Positions 24,416 to 33,765 are shown, numbered from the stretch's first letter. The stretch is DNA of 64,000 nt from Pseudocoprococcus catus (GCF_902381825.1 NZ_LR698973.1:722353-786352); one strand, 5' to 3'. Made by a program: numbers and translations. The notes: generated from the letters alone by a model not told the origin.

Positions 24416-25114
24416 TTGAAAGACGCAATAGGAGTAATTGGCGGAATGGGGCCGCTGGCCTCACAGCTTTTTTATAAAATGATAACAGAACATACGGCGG
24501 CAGAATGTGATCAGGATCATGTGCCGTTGCTTATTTTAAGTGATGTGACGATGCCGGACAGAACAGGGGCTATTCTGGATGGGAAATATGATGCACCTTA
24601 TAACAGACTGATGGAGGATGCGAAGTTTCTGGAGGAATATGGTTGTACGGCGGTGGTTGTGACATGCAATACCGCGCATTTCTTTATGGATATGATTGAA
24701 CATGAACTGAGAATTCCTTTTATATCCATGATCAGGGAATCGGCCAAAGAGGTGGCCGGTCTTCATCCGGGCAGTGTCGTTGCAGTATTGGCAACGGATG
24801 GAACAGTGAAAGCAGGATTGTACCAGCGTGCATTGGAGGCTGAAGATCTGATTCCATGGGTACCTGATGCAGATATTCAGAAAGAAGTCATGTATCAGAT
24901 TTATGATCGTATTAAAAAAGGGCTGCCATGTGACAAGGCAAGCTGGCAGAAGATAGAAGATGCCTGTCTGGAAGCCGGATGCAGCCGTGTGCTGCTGGCC
25001 TGTACAGAGCTTTCTGTGATTAAGAGTGATGAAAAACTGTCAGACTGGTATATTGACCCGATGGAAATTCTGGCAAAAAGAGTAATAGAATTCTCAGGAA
25101 AGAAATACCAATAA
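24416..25114 (+). CDS. Aspartate/glutamate racemase family protein
   Basis: 232 residues of the PLP-independent Asp/Glu racemase family. The two catalytic cysteines are in VVTCNTAHFF (about residue 82) and LLACTELSV (about 195); the N-terminus IGVIGGMGPLASQLFY is typical of aspartate racemase-type members. The start is TTG at 24416, eight bases after AGGAGG; the ATG at 24411 is out of frame and meets a stop after two codons. D-aspartate in peptidoglycan cross-bridges is one possible product use. Confidence 0.88.
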   Translation: MKDAIGVIGGMGPLASQLFYKMITEHTAAECDQDHVPLLILSDVTMPDRTGAILDGKYDAPYNRLMEDAKFLEEYGCTAVVVTCNTAHFFMDMIEHELRIPFISMIRESAKEVAGLHPGSVVAVLATDGTVKAGLYQRALEAEDLIPWVPDADIQKEVMYQIYDRIKKGLPCDKASWQKIEDACLEAGCSRVLLACTELSVIKSDEKLSDWYIDPMEILAKRVIEFSGKKYQ

Positions 25115-25161
25115 ACACGATGTAGATAGTTTCTGAATAATTATTGCGTGCCAGGTGAATT

Positions 25162-25191
25162 GTCAAAAATCTATATGGCAATTTTTGACAG
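25162..25191. other. Inverted repeat upstream of the pot operon
   Basis: TGTCAAAAAT (25162-25171) and ATTTTTGACA (25182-25191), exact. No T-run follows, so it may be an operator or a weak terminator for the racemase gene. Confidence 0.45.
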
Positions 25192-25218
25192 GATATGGCA
25201 AGTTTATTTTAAATTATG

Positions 25219-25247
25219 TTGCACTTTGGCCAAAAAATTGCTACACT
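25219..25247 (+). promoter_or_regulatory. Promoter of the potABCD-like operon
   Basis: TTGCAC (25219-25224), 17-base spacer, TACACT (25242-25247), giving a leader of about 130 bases. Confidence 0.6.
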
Positions 25248-25380
25248 AAAGAGTAGAGTCGTTGCATCGTATTAAAGCGGTAACCCGTGCTTAAAATGAA
25301 ACTGTTCATAGCGCTGTGAAGCACTTGGAAGCAGGGTTTGGACGGTTGATTTGAAATAATTAAATGAGGTGGAAAAAATT

Positions 25381-26451
25381 ATGAACAATCCGATTATTTC
25401 TCTCGAGGGAGTCGAGAAAAGATTCGGGTCCAATCTGGTTGTTAAGAAAATGAACCTTGAGATAGCTGAAGGTGAGTTTCTGACACTCTTAGGGCCATCG
25501 GGATGCGGAAAGACAACAACACTGCGTATGATTGCAGGTTTTGAGGAAGCATCAGCCGGTGTAATCAAGGTCGAAGGCGAACGTATCGAAGACAAGGAGC
25601 CGTTTCAGAGAAACGTCAATACTGTTTTCCAGAATTATGCATTGTTCCCACATATGACGGTTTTTAATAATGTAGCATACGGACTGACGATCAAGAAAGT
25701 ACCAAAGCCGGAGATTCAGGAAAGAGTCATGGAGATGCTGAGACTTGTTCAGCTGGAAGGGTTTGAGAAGCGTAAGCCGGATGAGCTTTCCGGCGGTCAG
25801 AAACAGCGAGTGGCGATTGCAAGAGCGCTGGTCAACAGACCGAAGGTACTGCTTCTGGATGAACCTTTGGGTGCGCTTGACTTGAAGCTGCGTAAGCAGA
25901 TGCAGATTGAATTGAAGCGTCTTCAGAAGAAACTGGGAATTACATTTATCTATGTTACCCATGATCAGGAAGAGGCATTGACCATGAGTGATCGGATTGC
26001 TGTTATGCATGATGGCGTTCTGGAACAGTTAGATGTACCGATGGAGATTTATGAGCATCCGAAGACAAAGTTTGTAGCGGGATTTATAGGCGAATCCAAT
26101 ATTTTTGATGGTAAGGTGACAGACAAGAAAGACAATGTGCTGACTGTTCAGACAGAGGCTGGTATGATGCAGGTATGTGGGGCTGATTTTGAAGTTGGCG
26201 AGGAGATGCATGTGGCTATCCGTCCGGAATATATGGATGTGAGCAAGACGCCTGTTGAAGGATTTGATCTGCCTGGCACCGTGAAGGATTTTATTTATCA
26301 GGGAACGGTTGTCAAGACAGCCCTCGATATTAAGAACGGTCAGGAGATTAAGTATTCTCGTTTTGAGCAGGATACAGATATTGCAGAAGGCAATCAGGTT
26401 TATGTTTACTGGAGACCTGAGAAGGCCGTTGCCATCAAGAAGAGTATGTAG
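25381..26451 (+). CDS. potA: PotA-like ABC transporter ATPase
   Basis: 356 residues. Walker A GPSGCGKTTT, signature LSGGQKQRVAIARAL, Walker B VLLLDEPLGALD, switch His in VTHDQEEAL, then a C-terminal TOBE domain. This is the spermidine/putrescine PotA layout. It should energise the permease pair encoded next. The ATG at 25381 is eight bases after GAGGTGG; an upstream GTG at 25369 overlaps that site. First gene of a four-gene operon. The ligand could differ from polyamines because frl genes follow. Confidence 0.93.
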   Translation: MNNPIISLEGVEKRFGSNLVVKKMNLEIAEGEFLTLLGPSGCGKTTTLRMIAGFEEASAGVIKVEGERIEDKEPFQRNVNTVFQNYALFPHMTVFNNVAYGLTIKKVPKPEIQERVMEMLRLVQLEGFEKRKPDELSGGQKQRVAIARALVNRPKVLLLDEPLGALDLKLRKQMQIELKRLQKKLGITFIYVTHDQEEALTMSDRIAVMHDGVLEQLDVPMEIYEHPKTKFVAGFIGESNIFDGKVTDKKDNVLTVQTEAGMMQVCGADFEVGEEMHVAIRPEYMDVSKTPVEGFDLPGTVKDFIYQGTVVKTALDIKNGQEIKYSRFEQDTDIAEGNQVYVYWRPEKAVAIKKSM

Positions 26452-26462
26452 GGGGCGGTCTG

Positions 26463-27326
26463 ATGAACAATAAGAAAAAGAAGAATATGCTTCCGGTATT
26501 GGCCATGGCAGGCCCGGTATCTGTCTGGATGATTTTGTTTGTGACCATTCCGATGCTGTATATTATTTATATCAGTTTTATGTCCAGAGGTGTATTCGGT
26601 GATGTCGTTTATAAGTTTTCGACAGAAAGCTACAAAACGATTCTTAATCCTACATATTTTAAGGTTATTTTGAAGTCGCTGAAAGCAGCAGGGATTACGA
26701 CGATTCTCTGTCTGCTGTTGGGATATCCGTTGGCTTATATTATTGCCCATAAGCCGAAGGATACAGCTGCGAAGCTGATTACGCTGATCATGATCCCGTT
26801 CTGGACGAATTCATTGATGCGTTTGAACAGCTGGCTGCTTTTGTTCCAGACAAGTGGTCCGATCAACAATTTCCTTGTGGGAACAGGCTTTGTCAAGGAA
26901 CCGATTACATTTATTTATACAGATGGGCTGGTGCTGATCGGTCTGATTACCAACATGCTGCCATTTGCGGTGCTTCCGCTTTACAGTACCATTGAGAAGC
27001 TGGACAAGTCTCTGATTGAGGCATCCGCAGACCTGGGTGCCAGTGCAGCCACTACATTCATGCGTGTGACGCTGCCAATCACATTTCCGGGTATTTTTTC
27101 AGCGATCATCCTTGTATTTATCCCGAGCCTGGGTATTTACACCGTTACTGATATGCTGGGCGGCGGCAAGATCTTATACATTGGTAATATTATCAAGAAC
27201 CAGTTCGGTTCCATCCGAAACTGGCCGCTGGGTGCAGCACTGTCTGTAATGCTGATCGTTATTACTATGCTGCTTATCTTCATTTATACAAGATTTGCGA
27301 AGATTGAAGATATGGAGGTAGTATAA
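26463..27326 (+). CDS. potB: PotB-like ABC permease
   Basis: 287 residues with six hydrophobic segments and the binding-protein-dependent permease signature EASADLGASAATTFMRVTLP (the EAA loop that contacts the ATPase). Starts 11 bases after potA; its stop overlaps the potC start (TAATG). Confidence 0.92.
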   Translation: MNNKKKKNMLPVLAMAGPVSVWMILFVTIPMLYIIYISFMSRGVFGDVVYKFSTESYKTILNPTYFKVILKSLKAAGITTILCLLLGYPLAYIIAHKPKDTAAKLITLIMIPFWTNSLMRLNSWLLLFQTSGPINNFLVGTGFVKEPITFIYTDGLVLIGLITNMLPFAVLPLYSTIEKLDKSLIEASADLGASAATTFMRVTLPITFPGIFSAIILVFIPSLGIYTVTDMLGGGKILYIGNIIKNQFGSIRNWPLGAALSVMLIVITMLLIFIYTRFAKIEDMEVV

Positions 27327-28132
27327 TGTCGAAAATTGCCAAGAAAAGAAAAAGACTGAACATCATCAGTAATGTGTATGCATTTCTGGTGTATGCCCTT
27401 TTGTATATTCCGGTAGCAGTTATGATGGTTTTCTCTTTTAATGACCAGAAGTATAACTATTACTGGAATGGTTTTACCACACAGTGGTACGCCAAGCTCT
27501 TTACCAATTCTACATTGGTGGACAGTTTGATCTACAGTTTGATCATTGCGGTACTGAGTACTCTGATTTCCGTATTTATCGGTACCATCGGTGCCCTCGG
27601 TTTGAAGCGGTATGAATTCAAGATGAAGAAATTCATCGACAATATGCTGTATATTCCGATCATCGTGCCGGAAATTGTTCTGGCGGTGGCATTGCTGATT
27701 ATTTTCCTGAAAGTCGGCGTGTCTATGGGGATAGGAACCATTCTGATCGGTCACTGTACATTCTGTATTCCATATGCCATCGTCACCATCAAAGGACGTA
27801 TCAGCGGCGACAACGAGACTTTGGAAGAGGCCAGCATGGATCTTGGTGCCAACCGGGTACAGACCCTGCTTCGTGTGACCCTGCCGAATATTTTTCCGGG
27901 TGTCATGAGTGCGGCATTTCTGTCCTTTACAATGTCATTTGATGACGTTGTCATGAGTAATATGCTGGCAGGTGCCAAACAGTCCACATTGCCTGTCCTG
28001 ATCCTTTCTATGAACAAGACAGGTGTAACGCCGGATGTCAATGCATTGGCGACAATTATGATTCTTATCATCGTAGCAGCGATGATTTTGAATAATATTA
28101 TTCAAGGGGCCCTTCACAAAAGGGTAAAATAA
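27326..28132 (+). CDS. potC: PotC-like ABC permease
   Basis: 268 residues, six hydrophobic segments and the EAA loop EEASMDLGANRVQTLLRVTL. Pairs with PotB in the membrane. Coupled by stop-start overlap to potB; the ribosome site GGAGG lies inside the potB 3' end. Confidence 0.92.
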   Translation: MSKIAKKRKRLNIISNVYAFLVYALLYIPVAVMMVFSFNDQKYNYYWNGFTTQWYAKLFTNSTLVDSLIYSLIIAVLSTLISVFIGTIGALGLKRYEFKMKKFIDNMLYIPIIVPEIVLAVALLIIFLKVGVSMGIGTILIGHCTFCIPYAIVTIKGRISGDNETLEEASMDLGANRVQTLLRVTLPNIFPGVMSAAFLSFTMSFDDVVMSNMLAGAKQSTLPVLILSMNKTGVTPDVNALATIMILIIVAAMILNNIIQGALHKRVK

Positions 28133-28145
28133 GGAGGTTTTCATT

Positions 28146-29264
28146 ATGAAAAAGAGATTACTGGCAACTGTCCTTGCCGGTGCCATGGTTTTATCAATGG
28201 CAGCATGTGGCAGCAGCAATGCCAACAAAACAGAATCCGCAGCAGCATCCGAAACAGCGAATGCTTCAACAGAAGCCGGAGCAGAAAGCGGTGAAACACA
28301 GGCAGCTGCTCAGGACGGCGATGCAAGCTCTGAGCTGAACATTTATATGTGGCAGCAGTACATTTCTGATGATCTGATCAAGAACTTTGAGACGGAGAAC
28401 AACTGTAAGGTGAATCTTTCTTACATGAGTGATAATGCTGATGCCATCAATAAACTGACAGCAGGCGGCGGTGATGAATATGACCTGATCATGACATGTG
28501 ATGCTTACATGAAATCCCTGATCGCAGGCGGTTATGTTGAAGAACTGAATCTGGACAACATTCCGAATTCATCCAACATCAACGATACATACTGGGTATC
28601 CAAGGGTTACTGTGTACCTTATCTGATGAACTACATCTATGTTGTATATGATTCAGAAACATGCCCTGTTGAAATCCACAGCTACAATGATCTGCTTCAG
28701 TCCGGTCTGAAGATTTCTACAATTGATGGCGCAAGAAATCTGTTCCCAATCGCACTTGTTGCCCTTGGTTATGATCCTAACTCCACAAATGAAAGTGAAA
28801 TCGCAGAAGCTTACGAATGGCTGCAGAAATTCAACGAAAACGTTGTTGCGTACGGTAATGCAGAACAGAATTTGACAAACGGCACAGCAAATGTTGCTGT
28901 TACATACGATGGTAATGCTTCATGGGCTATGAAAGAAAAGAACACAATCAAAGTTGCAGATTTCACAAGCGATCCGATCCAGCTTGGCATTGACCTCTTT
29001 GTTATGCCTAAGGGTGCAAAACATGTAGATCTTGCAGAAAAATTCCTGAACTACATCTGTACACCTGAAGTTATGGCTAAGAACCTTGAAGAGTTCCCAT
29101 ACTCCTGTCCGAACGATGCAGCCGTTGCAGCAGCATCTGATGATTACAAGAATGACCCTGCAAGAGATTTCTCTTACAAGGAAAATGTATTCTTCCAGGA
29201 AGATGTTGGTGATACACTGACAATCTACAACGACTACTATCAGAAACTTAAAGTTGGTGAATAA
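28146..29264 (+). CDS. potD: PotD-like solute-binding lipoprotein
   Basis: 372 residues. Lipoprotein signal peptide with lipobox LSMAAC, so it is tethered outside the membrane at Cys22. A Ser/Ala/Glu-rich linker of about 40 residues follows, then the periplasmic-binding fold: ELNIYMWQQYISDDLIKNFE, YDLIMTCDAYMKSLI and CVPYLMNYIYVVYDSE. This is the PotD/PotF group for spermidine or putrescine. Ends at a strong terminator before frlB. Confidence 0.9.
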   Translation: MKKRLLATVLAGAMVLSMAACGSSNANKTESAAASETANASTEAGAESGETQAAAQDGDASSELNIYMWQQYISDDLIKNFETENNCKVNLSYMSDNADAINKLTAGGGDEYDLIMTCDAYMKSLIAGGYVEELNLDNIPNSSNINDTYWVSKGYCVPYLMNYIYVVYDSETCPVEIHSYNDLLQSGLKISTIDGARNLFPIALVALGYDPNSTNESEIAEAYEWLQKFNENVVAYGNAEQNLTNGTANVAVTYDGNASWAMKEKNTIKVADFTSDPIQLGIDLFVMPKGAKHVDLAEKFLNYICTPEVMAKNLEEFPYSCPNDAAVAAASDDYKNDPARDFSYKENVFFQEDVGDTLTIYNDYYQKLKVGE

Positions 29265-29332
29265 GCCGATTTGATGATAGGGTGGACCGCCCTTCTGATT
29301 GAAGTAGAGTGCGGTCCACTGAATGAATAACA

Positions 29333-29387
29333 GAAAACGAAAGGAGCTTATCCCTACGCTGGAATAAGCTCCTTTCGTTTTCTTTTT
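29333..29387 (+). terminator. Terminator after potD
   Basis: Perfect 19-base stem beginning GAAAACGAAAGGAGC (29333-29351) and its complement at 29364-29382, then CTTTTTC. Confidence 0.92.
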
Positions 29388-29648
29388 CGTATTTTTCGGC
29401 CGCAGGCCCTCTTGATCAATAGAGCAGCCCAACTGGCATCAAACGGCCGGGGATGTTTGGGTGAAAGAGCAGTTCATTATTTTGTCCATATTTCTAAGGT
29501 TTTTAATAATTTCTCTTTAGTGTCTATATCTAATTTAAGAATGGTCTGATATAATTTTCTGATGAAAAAGCTTGCAACAAAGACTCAACTGATGTATGAT
29601 GAGATGGGTTATTTTTTTGACATTATTTAAGAAATGGAGATAAAGATT
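29388..29648 (+). promoter_or_regulatory. Leader region of frlB
   Basis: No gene. A TATAAT box at 29550-29555 with only a weak -35 match is the likely promoter, giving a leader of about 90 bases. The rest is AT-rich and shows no clear operator. The pot terminator upstream means frlB is not simply the fifth gene of the pot operon. Confidence 0.45.
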
Positions 29649-30644
29649 ATGCTGAAATTTGATGAACAGAAGCAGTTGGACAGCGTCAATGGTGCTCTGG
29701 CTCTTCGTGGTCGTATTGAAGAAATTGTTGATGCTATCTGTGCTGAAGGATACAAGAATATCTGTTGGCTTGGCATTGGCGGTACATGGGCTTCTGCGCT
29801 GCAGGCTGAAGTACATATGAAGGAGAAATCTGCTATTGAATTTTTCTCAGAGAACGCAGCTGAGTATGTGACAACAGGCAACAAGCGTGTTGGCAAAGGC
29901 ACAATTGTGATTCTGTCTTCTGTCACAGGAAGCACGATTGAGATGGTTGAAGGCGTGAAGAAAGCGCAGGCTGACGGTGCCAAAGTATTTGGTTTCATTG
30001 ATAAGGCAGAAGCTGAACTGGCGAAGATGGTAGATTATGTGATTTCCTATCCGGCCAATGAACAGCTGAAATTCTTCATGGTTGCAGACCGTTTCATGAA
30101 GAATGCAGGCGAGTTTGAAGATTACGATGAATATTATGCAGAAATGGATGCACATCTGGCTCAGGGTCTTGTAGATGTAGAGAAGGCTGCAGATGCATTT
30201 GGTGCAGCTTACGCTGAAAAGCACTGCAATGACAAACTGCATTACTTTGTAGGCGCCGGCAATCAGTACGGTTCTACATATTCTTACGCAATGTGTTATT
30301 GGGAAGAACAGCATTGGCTGCGTACAAAGTCTATCCACAGTGCAGAATTCTTCCATGGTATGTTGGAAGTTATCGACAAGGATACCCCTGTAACTGTATT
30401 TGTCGGTGAAGATTCCCAGAGAAGACTCAGCGAAAGAGTTGCAGCATTCCTGCCAAAGGTATGCGCTAACTACACAATTATTGATACAAAAGATTATCCG
30501 ATCAAGGGTATCAGTGAGAAATACCGCGGCAGCATCAGCCATCTGATCAGCCATGCAGTTACTCAGAGAATTGATGCGCATATCGAGAAGATCAACTGCC
30601 ACCCAATGGAGATCAGAAGATATTACAGACAGTTTGATTATTAA
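29649..30644 (+). CDS. frlB: FrlB-like fructoselysine/fructosamine 6-phosphate deglycase
   Basis: 331 residues with two SIS sugar-phosphate isomerase domains: ICWLGIGGTWASALQAEVHM (first phosphate-binding loop) and LHYFVGAGNQYGSTYSYAMC (second). The family end HPMEIRRYYRQFDY is characteristic of FrlB-type deglycases, which split fructoselysine 6-phosphate into glucose 6-phosphate and lysine. HSAEFFHGMLEVID supplies catalytic Glu and His. The start at 29649 follows GGAGAT; an ATG at 29634 is less well placed. FrlC- and FrlD-like genes follow after a scar, which supports the assignment. Confidence 0.85.
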   Translation: MLKFDEQKQLDSVNGALALRGRIEEIVDAICAEGYKNICWLGIGGTWASALQAEVHMKEKSAIEFFSENAAEYVTTGNKRVGKGTIVILSSVTGSTIEMVEGVKKAQADGAKVFGFIDKAEAELAKMVDYVISYPANEQLKFFMVADRFMKNAGEFEDYDEYYAEMDAHLAQGLVDVEKAADAFGAAYAEKHCNDKLHYFVGAGNQYGSTYSYAMCYWEEQHWLRTKSIHSAEFFHGMLEVIDKDTPVTVFVGEDSQRRLSERVAAFLPKVCANYTIIDTKDYPIKGISEKYRGSISHLISHAVTQRIDAHIEKINCHPMEIRRYYRQFDY

Positions 30645-30746
30645 AATATAGTAACCGTTCAGCGCTAACCTCCAAAATGCTACGCATTTCGTCGGTGTGG
30701 TGTATCCGCCAGATAAAATTTCAAAAACAGTTGCAAATAATGATAG

Positions 30747-30796
30747 AAAAGAAGAAGCATTGTACCTGCAATCGCAGAGACAATGCTTCTTCTTTT
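30747..30796. terminator. Bidirectional terminator after frlB
   Basis: AAAAGAAGAAGCATTGT (30747-30763) pairs exactly with ACAATGCTTCTTCTTTT (30780-30796). Serves frlB and the opposing korC-like remnant. Confidence 0.88.
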
Positions 30797-30831
30797 GTCA
30801 AGTAGAAAGGAAAATTTATCAAAAATTAAAG

Positions 30832-31361
30832 TTATACGGCGTTAAATCCGGCATCAAAAGCCCTGGCATTAGACTCATTGAATTTGGATTTGCCTTTTTT
30901 GGCAAACATATGGTTCATAGCGGCAACAGCAGCATCATGAGTGAAATCACCCATCAGTTTGATGATCGCGCCTGTCATAACGATGTTGGCACCTTTTGGA
31001 TTGCCAAGAGAAGTAGCAATCTCTGTGCAGTTAACTTTGACGTAAGTTACGTCCTGTCTTGCACCTTCAGGAATTTCTACAGTATCGCCAATGAGAACAG
31101 TACCACCTGGAGAAACAGTTGGAAGAAATTTAATCAGCGAAGGTTCGTTCATAGCCAACAGCAGATCGGGTGTTTCTGGTGATGGGTTATAAATATAACC
31201 ATCATTGCTGTATTTGACTGTACAGTTGGCTGTACCGCCACGCATGGCTGAACCATAGGATGGTACCCATGTTACATGAATACCTTCACTGGCTGCAATA
31301 TCAGAGATAATCAGGCCGGAAGTAAGGACACCCTGACCGCCGGTCATACCAAGGATGAAGG
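30832..31361 (-). pseudogene. 2-oxoacid:ferredoxin oxidoreductase gamma subunit, 5'-truncated
   Basis: The minus strand encodes nearly all of a PorG/KorC-type gamma subunit: GMTGGQGVLTSGLIISDIAA, SYGSAMRGGTANCTVKYS and LLAMNEPSLIKFLP, ending normally near 30832. Upstream of 31347 the frame can be read as FTFIL for a few residues but has no start codon and no ribosome site before it meets the glcD-like fragment. The alpha and beta subunit genes that should accompany it are absent. The only available ATG (31347) cuts into the first nucleotide-binding strand. Confidence 0.75.
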
Positions 31362-31362
31362 T

Positions 31363-31923
31363 AAAGTCGATCTTCTCTACCTCGTAGAAGAAGCAACAGA
31401 AGATGCACTTTATGAGACAGCTGGTACAATCGCAGAAATCTGCGAAAACAATGGCGCTGTAGGCTCCGTTATCGCAGAAGACAGCAAACAGCAGAGAAAC
31501 CTTCTTGATATTCGTTCAGCAATCTACGAAGTATACAAACCGGTATTCGTGGATTCTCTGGATACAGCTGTTCCTGTGGCCAATATCGGCGATCTGCTGA
31601 AAGAATTTGATGCAATTGCAGAAAAATATGGCACCACAACGCCTCGCTTCGGTCATGTAGCAGATGGTAATTTCCATAACTTTATCCTGATGGTAGATGG
31701 GAAAGTGCCAGAATGGGCAGATGATATGCGTCGTGATATCTACAAAGCAGCTATCAAATACGGCGGCACGATTACAGCAGAACATGGTACAGGTAAGACA
31801 AGAAAACCTTACATGAATCTGCAGTATACACCGCATGTACTTGGTATCATGAAGAGCATCAAGAAAGCCTTTGACCCGAACAACATTCTGAATCCGGGTG
31901 TTATCATCGATTTAGATAATTAA
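31363..31923 (+). pseudogene. FAD-linked oxidase (GlcD-like), C-terminal fragment
   Basis: About 186 residues match only the C-terminal (FAD-oxidase_C) domain: TPRFGHVADGNFHNFILM, GGTITAEHGTGKTRK and FDPNNILNPGVI are standard. The N-terminal FAD-binding domain (about 250 residues) is missing. Family similarity starts at about 31363, right where the opposing korC-like remnant loses its own 5' end. An in-frame ATG at 31276 would translate the antisense of that remnant and has no ribosome site, so the fragment is probably not expressed as an enzyme. Confidence 0.78.
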
Positions 31924-31996
31924 TGACCATAAATAAGCAGGTTTTGCTATATAACTTCCTCGATCAATGATATAGACCAATCATCATTGAACACTT

Positions 31997-32036
31997 ACAC
32001 AAAAAGACGATTCGTCGGGAATCGTCTTTTTTGTGT
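31997..32036 (+). terminator. Terminator after the glcD-like fragment, nested in a second inverted repeat
   Basis: Stem ACACAAAAAGACGATTC/GAATCGTCTTTTTTGTGT, one base bulged, with a T-run. It sits inside a wider inverted repeat, CAGGTTTTGCT (31939-31949) and AGCAAAACCTG (32039-32049). Confidence 0.8.
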
Positions 32037-32143
32037 GCAGCAAAACCTGACCTTGTATATCTGTTTGTTCTATATTAAAATAGAAGTATTATTTATTATT
32101 AAAGTAGAAATACTAAAATGAAATGGAAAGGAAGGTGGCAGAA

Positions 32144-32959
32144 TTGGAGCTGGGGCTTTTTACGAGTGGCTATCAGCGGTATCCGTTGGAGCAGGCTTTT
32201 GAGGATGCCAGTCGTTTTGGCTATGATTATATAGAATTATGGGGCGGTTATCCGCATGCGTATGTGGAAGATCTGACGGTAAGAGGGGTTGGAGAAATTG
32301 ACGGACTGATTCAAAAATACCGGATGCCTGTGAAATGTTTTACACCGGAGCATAATGGCTATCCTTTTAATTACATGGCCGGAGACGAATTTCAGTGGGA
32401 GCGATCAATGGTGTATTTAGAGAAAGCCATTGAGCTGACAGCGGCCATGGGTGCACCGATGATGCTTTTCTCGGCCGGTCATGCAGGGTATCAGATGACA
32501 GGATGTGAGATTGAAGAACGGCTCCAGAAAAGTCTGGAACGTCTGACGGCAAAGGCAGAGCAGCAGAAGGTGAAGTTGATTCTGGAGCCATTGACGATTT
32601 ATGAGAGCAATGTTATTACAAGTCTGAATGACCTGGAACGGGCATTGGATAAAGTCCAGTCACCGTATCTGGTGGGCATGTGTGATCTGGCGGTGCCATA
32701 TACAACAGGTGAACCGGCAGCGGAGTATGTCAGGCGTCTTGGCGGTCGATTCGGATATCTGCATGTGATTGACAACGATGGCGTCAGTGACAGCCATATT
32801 CTGCCGGGGGATGGCAATATGCCCCTTGAAGGAATCCTTCGGGAAATCAGAAGGGCCGGATATGATGGCTGCGCTACCATTGAACTGGTGACAGGGTATC
32901 TGAAAGAACCGTCGGTGTATGCGGAGATAGCGATAAAAAGAATTAGGAGTATTTTATGA
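32144..32959 (+). CDS. frlC: FrlC-like fructoselysine 3-epimerase (sugar phosphate isomerase/epimerase fold)
   Basis: 271 residues of the xylose-isomerase-like TIM barrel. The start LELGLFTSGYQRYPLEQAF and GYDYIELWGGYPHAY are close to FrlC sequences. Metal ligands are expected at Glu in LILEPLTIYESN, Asp in GMCDLAVPY, His in YLHVIDND and Glu in ATIELVTGYL. FrlC interconverts fructoselysine and psicoselysine. TTG at 32144 is chosen because GGAAGGTGG lies five bases before it and the barrel starts there; the ATG at 32123 overlaps that site. Overlaps frlD by four bases (ATGA). Confidence 0.82.
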   Translation: MELGLFTSGYQRYPLEQAFEDASRFGYDYIELWGGYPHAYVEDLTVRGVGEIDGLIQKYRMPVKCFTPEHNGYPFNYMAGDEFQWERSMVYLEKAIELTAAMGAPMMLFSAGHAGYQMTGCEIEERLQKSLERLTAKAEQQKVKLILEPLTIYESNVITSLNDLERALDKVQSPYLVGMCDLAVPYTTGEPAAEYVRRLGGRFGYLHVIDNDGVSDSHILPGDGNMPLEGILREIRRAGYDGCATIELVTGYLKEPSVYAEIAIKRIRSIL

Positions 32960-33765
32960 GAGAAAACAAAATGAAGAAAATAAGAATTGCAGCAGCTGGT
33001 GACAACTGCATGGATGTTTACGATAAAGAGAATAAGGCTTTTCCGGGAGGCAATCCTGTGAATGTGGCGGTTTATGTGGCACGTCTTGGCGGTGCGTCCG
33101 CCTATATCGGACCGGTGGGGACAGATGTCTACGGCAAGCAGATGATGGATGCCATTCAGGGCAAAGGTGTGGATGTTTCCCGGATGAAGATACTTGAGGG
33201 AACAACTGCTGTGACCCACGTGGAGATTGTGGATGGCGACAGAGTGCTTGGCGATTATGAAGAAGGGGTTATGGCCGATTTCAAGCTGGATGCGGAAGAT
33301 ATTGATTTTCTCAGTAGCTATGATATGGTTGTATCCGGCCTCTGGGGCATGATTGAGAATGATCTGCCGATTTTGAAGGAAAAAGGGGCAACCGTAGCCT
33401 TTGATTTTGCCACAAGACCGGATGATCCGGTATCCGTCAAGGCTATTCCGTATGTAGATTACGGTTTCTTTGCGGATGATGACAAGGATGAAGAAGAATT
33501 GAAGAAAATGCTGATTGGCCTGCATGCCAAAGGACCGAAGGTGATGGTTGTTACCCGCGGCGAGAAGGGTAGCATGGCCTATGACGGCGAGAAGTTTTAT
33601 TATGGCGGTATTGTGCCCTGCGAAGTGGTGGATACCATGGGAGCAGGCGACAGCTTTATCGCAGGATTTCTTTATGCTATCTGCGAGGGAAAAGGAATTC
33701 AGGAAGCTATGGCGGACGGTGCGGCTAACAGCAGTGTGACCATTGCCTATTCCGGCGCTTGGTAG
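32956..33765 (+). CDS. frlD: FrlD-like fructoselysine 6-kinase (PfkB family)
   Basis: 269 residues of the ribokinase/PfkB family. FPGGNPVNVAVYVARLGG is the substrate-binding signature 1 and DTMGAGDSFIAGFLYA is signature 2 with the catalytic Asp and the GAGD anion hole. Size and sequence fit FrlD, which phosphorylates fructoselysine at carbon 6 for the FrlB deglycase. Four-base overlap with frlC indicates coupled translation; AGGAG lies six bases before the ATG. Confidence 0.85.
   Translation: MRENKMKKIRIAAAGDNCMDVYDKENKAFPGGNPVNVAVYVARLGGASAYIGPVGTDVYGKQMMDAIQGKGVDVSRMKILEGTTAVTHVEIVDGDRVLGDYEEGVMADFKLDAEDIDFLSSYDMVVSGLWGMIENDLPILKEKGATVAFDFATRPDDPVSVKAIPYVDYGFFADDDKDEEELKKMLIGLHAKGPKVMVVTRGEKGSMAYDGEKFYYGGIVPCEVVDTMGAGDSFIAGFLYAICEGKGIQEAMADGAANSSVTIAYSGAW

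Noticed and set aside
24411..24419. ATG GAT TGA as start of the racemase gene or as a two-codon leader
   Set aside because: It stops after two codons; the TTG at 24416 has the correct spacing from AGGAGG and gives the full family N-terminus.
29847..30602. A 251-codon minus-strand frame
   Set aside because: Antisense shadow of frlB, Cys/His/Ile-rich with no motif.
31276..31923. An intact short FAD oxidase starting at 31276
   Set aside because: The first 29 codons are the antisense of the korC-like remnant, there is no ribosome site and the FAD-binding domain is missing.
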